A stretch of 64,000 nucleotides of DNA. Origin: Kudoa neothunni (lineage: Eukaryota > Cnidaria). Position 1 is the stretch's first letter. Every line of letters starts with the position of its first letter. Below are positions 57,484-64,000 of the stretch, in pieces. The notes under the pieces were generated by a model. The model was not told the origin of the DNA and made no database searches. It saw only the letters and a program-made list of their open reading frames with translations. The position numbers and the translations under genes were made by a program. The stretch covers positions 15,128,001 to 15,192,000 of the forward strand of contig OZ199838.1 of assembly GCA_964304625.1 (NCBI GenBank). Reading direction: 5' to 3'.

Positions 57484-60320
57484 TTAATAATTTAGTTAAT
57501 AAAAAATTTAAACGTCAAAATCAACAGTTTAATGTAGATATCAAGTGGAATACAATGAGTTTTGTATTTTTACGAAAGATACACTCTACCACTTACAACA
57601 AATAAATTACACGTTATTATAAATCTATTCCTAGCATTCAATTCAAATTTTTTAGCCTAATTATAAATTAATAATATATATTACCTAACCAAGTCGTTCC
57701 ATTTTTAATTATAGAAAAATTTAGAGTTTTATCGAATTGAACTGGAACTAGCCAAACTCTCTGCGAGTTTATTCTTAATTCTAATTATTTGTTGACTATT
57801 ATTTAAAAAATAATATTTTTTTATTACTTGTTTTCTTGTAAATTTATAATATTTAATTAAATAGATGCAGAAATTATTACAGAGAATATGCGTTTTTAAA
57901 TGATATCCCCGAATAACGAATTTGATAAACAATATGTATTAATTTCGTCGAAAAAATTAAAATTTACGAATGTTTAATTAATATAATTGCATATTATAAT
58001 TATATCATATTCCAAATATTTTTTAGATTTAACGCATCACACACTTTACATTGATAAAAAATTATTGTTATACTTATTGCTTTATATTTATAAATTTTAA
58101 CTATTTATATATTTTTGTAATATTAGAAATATTCCATAAATTTTTTAGAAATTCCACTAAAAGCTGACCTAGGTTTGATATAAATGAGTTTTCTAATAAT
58201 TTCTAGTAGTTCAACTCTAAAAAATGAACCCAATAAAATCTCTGATTAAACAATAAAATGATTTAACTGTATGAATATATACTAAATCAAATAAAAATTA
58301 ATCAAAAACGATGTTCTCAAAAATTAACTTTTTTTAAATTTTGCAAATAATTTTTTTAGCTTTTTTTTGCAATTAAATTAAATTTTCATCAATTAACTAC
58401 CACATGAAATACAGTGATTTATGAGTCGAGCGTAATAAAAAGGGAGATCGAAATCTTTACACAAGAGCCATAATTAAGCACGACAAATAAAATGCGTAAA
58501 AACTATTGATAATTTAATTTTTCTGAATGCAACTTGAGGAAGTATGTTATTAATGATATAAAACTTATAGAGAAGAAGTGAAATTTTCCGAATATTGGTT
58601 AATTTATGTTTTATTGCGATATTACGTACGACCCATAATTGTGTGCGGCCGGCCGGCCGGCCCGCCCACGCATAGGTTATTGTATCAAACACATAAACAT
58701 TTTAATTGTTGTACCGAATCTACTAATCGATACATCAAATAATGATACTTCATTACAAACCACTTGAATTTAATAATGAAATAACGTTACTTGATGAATA
58801 ATGATTGATTATAAGCTAATCAATTATAATTATCCAATTAGTAATAGAAATAATAAAAAATTCAATTTATAAAAATACATTAATAACGAAAAAAATTTGA
58901 TACTTTCGCATAATTATGTTTATGGATATTCGATTGTGGGCTGTCATGTATGAATGAGATTCATGTTTTTTAATTAACATTCTCATAAAATGATACCTCC
59001 AATAGAAGATTCGCGAGTAGACAAGGATTTACTGCATTTAGTGTCTATTAGAGAAGGGTCACGAAAGTACGGCCCGCAACGTCCTCTCTAACATTCTAAT
59101 GCGTTTACGCTCCTGCGAAATTGTGTTGACTTACTTGAAAACTATCAATACATTACTTTAATAGATGGGTGTTAATTGTAAATCCTCACTTAGTTTCTTT
59201 AACGTTTTCATTTTATCATGATTGAAACAAAAAAGAAAATCGACACACTAATATAGCAAGATTCGGAATGTACAACGTACGAGTCGGTAAGATACATGTT
59301 TCAAGATTTATTTGATTCCAATGCTATTAATAATTTAAAATTCTTAATTATTTAAACCTATAAATTAAATTTATTGGCTTTAATTTTAAATCTGATTGAG
59401 TTTGATTGATTTGATACTATATATTAAAAATGATGTGACAATAATCACCGTTCCGTAGATATTTTCTAGCATCATATACAGTATTTTACAAAATGATGTG
59501 TTTATCTCCAAACTGTGGTTAATTAAAAAACAATAAAACATTCAAAACTCGACAAATGAACACTTTATTAGCATCGACACAATTTGAGTATGATCAAATA
59601 AATAAACTGCGAATCTTATACTAGGGACAAATTGAAATTATTAATTACAACCATAAATATAACAAACTTTGCGAATTTTTTGAATTATACCGTAGAAAAT
59701 GGATGATTCATAATCCCATTGGAGGCCTCAAAACTGAAACATACTAAATCCTGCCACAAGAATCATTTGTATGTTTCACCTTCAAATACAAATTCATTTT
59801 TTTTTCATTTTAAAAACTGCTTTCCGAAAAATTTTTTAATCCGGCCCTAGAAGCTTATGAAAATCAAAAGTTAATACGTTTAATTGGCGGCTATAGATAT
59901 GAGAATATTTGTTCTATAATTTTTTCTAAAATTCTAGCAAATATTTTCGAACGTAATTACTGATTTAATCAAGAAATTTTTGATTTCCTATATACTGCGT
60001 ATACTCACTCTGATATGCGCGATATAGCGCACATTTTTACTCGAAGGTAGTTAAATTTGACAATTCGAACATTATATATACATATATATATATGTATGAA
60101 ATAAAATACTCAATAAGAACCTCGCTTTAATTATCTCAGTTAAAAAACATCTATTTCAAATGACGAATGTAAAAAATGTTAAATACCTCATTTTTATATT
60201 AGAAAATCCCACAATTAAGACAATTTATATTTGTTAATCTAAATAGAATTTATTATTAAATAATTTTTTGAACGCTTAAGTATAATTTTGGAGTAAAAAT
60301 GAATCATCTATTTGAGTAAA
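57484..60320. other. Intergenic AT-rich tract upstream of CDC23
   Basis: 2.8 kb without a recognisable gene. An isolated GC-rich patch near 58647-58667 consists of repeated GGCC units (NaeI/FseI-like palindromes). A possible hAT-like end (AAGGGTCACGAAAGTACGG) lies near 59054. The CDC23 promoter should be in the last few hundred bases. Confidence 0.4.
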
Positions 60321-62914
60321 ATGGCGTACGCAGCCAGTCAAGTTGTAGAATTTGGTAGTTATACTCTGCGATGATCTGTAGCTCAGTAGCTTCTATCCGA
60401 AATGATCTTTTAAAAAGTATGAAGATATTTGAAGACAGATGTCTAAATAAATCCGCCCAATGGTACATTGTTTATTATCGTTATTATTATTATTATTATT
60501 ATTTATGGGTGGGGTTACAAATCAAATATTGTAGGTGTTGTGATTTGGTGTTATCTTTGGAAAACTCAAAACTGAGCATGACTCAAAAAGAAAATTTTGT
60601 AGTAAGTTTTTCGTTGTTCAAATTGTTCCAACGATGAGATGGGAATTATTTTTGTAGAATAATGAGAAACCTATGGAAGTAATGGACACCATCAAGTTAT
60701 CAACAACTAATCGATATAAAATTTTATAATTGTTGGATAGAGTAACTATGGCCAGACAATTATTTCACCAAAAAGAATTCAAAAGAGCTGCTTATCATTT
60801 ACAAGACGCACAATGCGATTTGGCCAAATTTCTATTGGCCTACTCTTCCTTTATGGTAGTTCTATTTGAATTTTTAACTGAGTTATTGTTATTGCTTGTG
60901 TATAGGAATATGATAAAAAGCATTGGGAATTTTGTCTTAAAAATGAGGGTTAATTTTTTTCATTTGGGCCGGTGTATAATTGTGGTATAAGGAATGATAA
61001 AATTTGAACAAACTGTAAAACCTATTGAACTTATCCGACTCCAGGAGATGTTGCTTAGTATTGATGAACCAGACAGTTATGTGTTATATGTTTGTGTGAG
61101 TTTTTGATTTTTTGCATTGTGGTAATGGAGTGTTGTTTATTTGCGTTCAATTAGGCATTAGTACATAAGGAAATGTTGCAGAATTCGATTGCAATAAAAT
61201 TTTTACTTGATGCTATCGAATTGGATCAATTTAATTGGCCTGCATGGCATTTACTGTCTACTCTTATGTATACCTACGAGAGTGTATTTATTGTTTATTG
61301 CTTGTTGTTGGGTGGATTTTTATTGAACTGGTTTACTAAGTTTGAAGAGACCAAACAAAAACTTCCAGACAATTGGATTAAACCATTTTTTGTGCTCGAG
61401 TTTTGTACCAAACAGCACATTTACTATGAACGAGAAGTAGCACAAGCCTACGAACAAATTAGTTCGAACCATCTCGATTCGTGCACTTATGTTAAATTGA
61501 AATTGACCGAATTAAACAATTTGAGAGGGGGTAATAATGATAGACCGTGAAATTACAATCTATTTTATTTGTATACAGATCTGAACGCTGCAAAAACCAT
61601 ATATGAAGGTATGCGAAATGAAAATCCTTACATTTTAGACGGCGTTGATCTCTATTCAGATATTTTATTTTCGATGGTATTGGATTTATTAGTTTAGAAT
61701 TGTTGCTAATTTTATTTTTAAGCACGATATTGTCTCTCTATCGAAACTTGTGAAAGAATTGTTCTCTCATTCCAAGTACAGACCAGAATCTTGCTTTGCG
61801 GCAGGTTTTTAGTCATTATATGAGGATTTTATGTTTCAACAATTTCCATAGGAAATCTATATAATGCTGCTAATATGCACGTTCAATCTGCAAATTACTT
61901 TAAACAAACGCTTTTACTGAATCCCACTTGGGTCCACGCTTGGACTCTTTTAGGACATGAATTTATTGAGCTTCGAAGATTAGGTTCTGCCATTGGTTGC
62001 TACCGAAAAGCAATAGGTAAACAACCGACAAATTGATCACAGCTTATAATTTATGATGATTGTTGAGCAGATTTGAACCCTAACGAGTACAGAGCATGGT
62101 ATGGTTTAGGACTTGTGTATGAGTTGATAAGAAAACCGAGAGAATCTGTTGTTATGTTTGAGAAAGCGCTCTCTCTTCGGTACCAACCCAATATTGATTG
62201 TTACCACTCGTTGACAAAAAAATGATGTACATAGACCAAACGATCCCAGAGTTCTAAATGCGGTTGGTACTACCAGCGGTAAAATAGGAGACAGTAAAAG
62301 AGCGATAAGTGTAAATTTAAGTTGACTACAAGTGAGACTTGCTACTAAATTCAAAAAAGGTTCTAAGGAAATGCATCGAGATTGGTGATCGAGAATTAAA
62401 TGCTTCATTCACTTTAGCTGGGTAAAAACTTGCTCAGTTTTCTTTTAAAATTTACTCTTCACATCAACTAATTTCTCATACTGTTGTCGTAGATTGGTAG
62501 CACCGACTGATGCGCATGAAGCAGCTGCATTGTATCTACAATTTTTGAAAAATTATGATGATACCGGCTCGGCTAAGGATGATAACGTAGCGATTGCCAC
62601 CGTCTACTTGATGCATTACTATTTTAATAACAAGCAATATCAAGAAGCTGAACTTTATGCGAGAAGAGCCACACGCTACAACCAAGTGATAATTAATTTT
62701 CCGTGGTGTTTATTCATTGTTTAAATATATTTGGAAGTGTTTAACCGAATCCGAAAACCTTCTTAAACAGCTGGATGTTATCGCCCGAAAGACTACGTAC
62801 GCGGCTCCTATGCCCACCAGATCTAAACTCTTTCTCGATCGGAGTAGCAGCCGTTCGGAGCAATCATCTTCCGACCATGATTGTAGCGATGCTATGGATT
62901 TGTCATTCACCTAG
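60321..62914 (+). CDS. CDC23: Anaphase-promoting complex subunit 8 (CDC23/APC8)
   Basis: Seventeen exons sum to 1758 nt, giving 585 aa (human 597): 60321-60354, 60387-60462, 60535-60601, 60658-60695, 60741-60855, 60906-60948, 60992-61095, 61155-61283, 61341-61530, 61579-61676, 61723-61804, 61852-62016, 62071-62179, 62235-62310, 62360-62421, 62493-62685 and 62738-62914. All introns are 32-72 nt. The product is a TPR scaffold of the APC/C ubiquitin ligase. Matches include FHQKEFKRAAYHLQD to FDVKEYDRAAHFLHG; KLPDNWIKPFF to SLPDTWMKEFF; AAKTIYEGMRNENPY to KALSIFNELRKQDPY; LLNPTWVHAWTLLGHEFIEL to KLNPRYLGAWTLMGHEYMEM; and NPNEYRAWYGLGLVYEL to NKRDYRAWYGLGQTYEI. TPR repeats run from about residue 75 to 540, ending in a serine-rich tail. 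The start ATG is in exon 1 with MAYAASQVVEF; the exact acceptor of exon 2 and the 61284-61340 intron rest on frame and similarity. Confidence 0.93.
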
Positions 62915-64000
62915 TTGTTAGCTGATTGTGGTGGTGACGGCAGCGGCGGCGATTTGTTTATAGGTAATGTCACAGATACTCTAATTGTGTAGTTTTTGAA
63001 ATTTTGCGTATTTTTGTGGTGTTGTTGATTATGCATGACTATTCTGTTTAAAATAACGTTATTATTGGTTTTTTATAGTAAGATTAGTCTCACTGAAAAA
63101 TTATGTAATATTTCGCTTTTACTTTGTCTATATATTGGTTTTCTCCAATGACAGACTAATTTTTCATCCCAAATCAGTAAAATTAATTTTCCGATATGCA
63201 AAAAAATTATCTCCGACACTTTTTCCATAACGAGAACTTATGCTAATAATTATAAATAACGAATTTAAATATTACGCATTCAAATAAACTATTTCATGGT
63301 GAGAAATTCCTGTTTTTTGACAAATGATACATTATGATCTGATGCGGAATTTTGTGGTGTCATTTATTTACGTTTCCTAAAAGAAACTCTGTGTTGGACA
63401 GGACTTATTTGATCCTTTGTAATATTGGAATGATGTCTAAATTGTCTAAATCGGGGGTAAATTAATTGACATCAAAACTGAATAGGGAAAATTTGTGCAT
63501 AATGGGGTTCGTGGCATACTTAAGGATTTCTAAAGAATTATATTGCTCATGGCTATTAAACTCAATAATAAGTTGGCGGAAATGCTTAAAATGTCTTCTG
63601 AAACAAGTATTCACCAACTATTTAAAAACTATCAGTCTCTTTCTTTTTCTCGTTTACCTTTGTGATGCAGCTTAATAATAATAATACAGTAATGGATCGG
63701 TTGTACGCATTACTGGTCCCTGCCGCATAGTATGTACTTTTTAGCGCAAGCGAACGTAGATATTAAAAACACAAAACTAACTATAACTTAAATATTAAAG
63801 AAAAGACAATTATCTTTTTGTTTAAATTACGATTCAAAATTGAATAAACACCTGGAATAGAATCAGATATTAACTTCCACTTCATTGAGACATGATGTTT
63901 AAAATAGTTGCCAAGCTCTTCTAAATAAAATAAGGCCATCTTTTAAAGGTTCAATTTTTTATCAATAAAATCAACTTCTGTTTCTGAATCTTTGGGGAGA
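62915..64000. other. 3' flank of CDC23 and a hAT fragment
   Basis: No gene. 63440-63660 is the second copy of the hAT-like 5' end fragment found in the UTP25 intron. Confidence 0.45.
63440..63660 (+). repeat. hAT-like 5' end fragment, copy 2
   Basis: Same-orientation match over about 190 bp to 30325-30545: GACATCAAAACTGAATAGGG, CATAATGGGGTT and AAACTCAATAATAAGTTGG align with it. The 69-codon frame across it is fortuitous. Confidence 0.55.

Noticed and set aside
59053-59850. Possible hAT element between AAGGGTCACGAAAGTACGG and AATCCGGCCCTAG
   Set aside because: Each end looks hAT-like alone, but they are not clear inverted copies and no 8-bp duplication was seen.
1-64000. Retroviral, LTR, Polinton-like or LINE elements
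   Set aside because: I looked for reverse transcriptase, integrase, capsid and envelope motifs in the readable frames and saw none; all recognised mobile DNA is of cut-and-paste type.
1-64000. CRISPR arrays, operons and other prokaryotic features
   Set aside because: No regularly spaced direct repeats; spliced genes and eukaryote-specific proteins make a prokaryotic source untenable.

Overview
The window is AT-rich nuclear DNA from a eukaryote. Every multi-exon gene I could assemble uses GT-AG introns, mostly 32-110 nt, and exon sums stay in frame under the standard code. A DAPK-type kinase, a PiT/SLC20-type carrier, LCAT/LPLA2-like enzymes and many decayed cut-and-paste transposons suggest an animal with compact genes, possibly a simplified or parasitic one. 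That placement is inference. No reverse transcriptase, gag, envelope or capsid frame was seen.

Layout. 139-4797: TTAA-bounded piggyBac remains, including a 2.5 kb block with arms of about 0.5 kb in inverted orientation. 5545-7947 (+): MYBBP1A/Pol5-like gene in one long frame. 8757-9937 (+): seven-exon DAPK-like kinase whose frame ends on a TTAA that opens a piggyBac-like terminus. 9938-15157: transposon scraps. 15158-17876 (+): CCT3, 15 exons, 554 aa. 18288-19612: decayed piggyBac. 20204-22595 (-): sodium/phosphate cotransporter, 7 exons, 539 aa. 25160-27613: two pogo/Tigger elements. 28939-34269 (+): UTP25, 13 exons, with one 2.5 kb intron loaded with transposon debris. 36798-36985: Tigger-type MITE. 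39299-42696: piggyBac with minus-strand transposase. 44026-46444 and 47140-48538 (+): tandem LCAT/LPLA2-like genes, 377 and 396 aa, with matching exon phases. 51178-51953: a hAT element with 8-bp target duplication, then a 76-bp TTAA MITE. 53744-54609 (+): short POLR3E/Rpc37-type gene. 55274-57483: the best preserved piggyBac. 60321-62914 (+): CDC23/APC8, 17 exons, 585 aa.

The genes are mostly housekeeping: two ribosome-biogenesis factors (MYBBP1A-like, UTP25), a chaperonin subunit, a Pol III subunit and an APC/C subunit. They show no operon-like logic beyond the LCAT tandem. The contrast is between tiny introns and long intergenic tracts filled with at least four piggyBac-type elements, hAT pieces, pogo/Tigger elements and MITEs. 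I found no clearly new molecular system. The most interesting items are the signal-peptide-less LCAT pair, the kinase with DFS in place of DFG that ends at a transposon terminus, and the piggyBac ends with shared subterminal hairpins.
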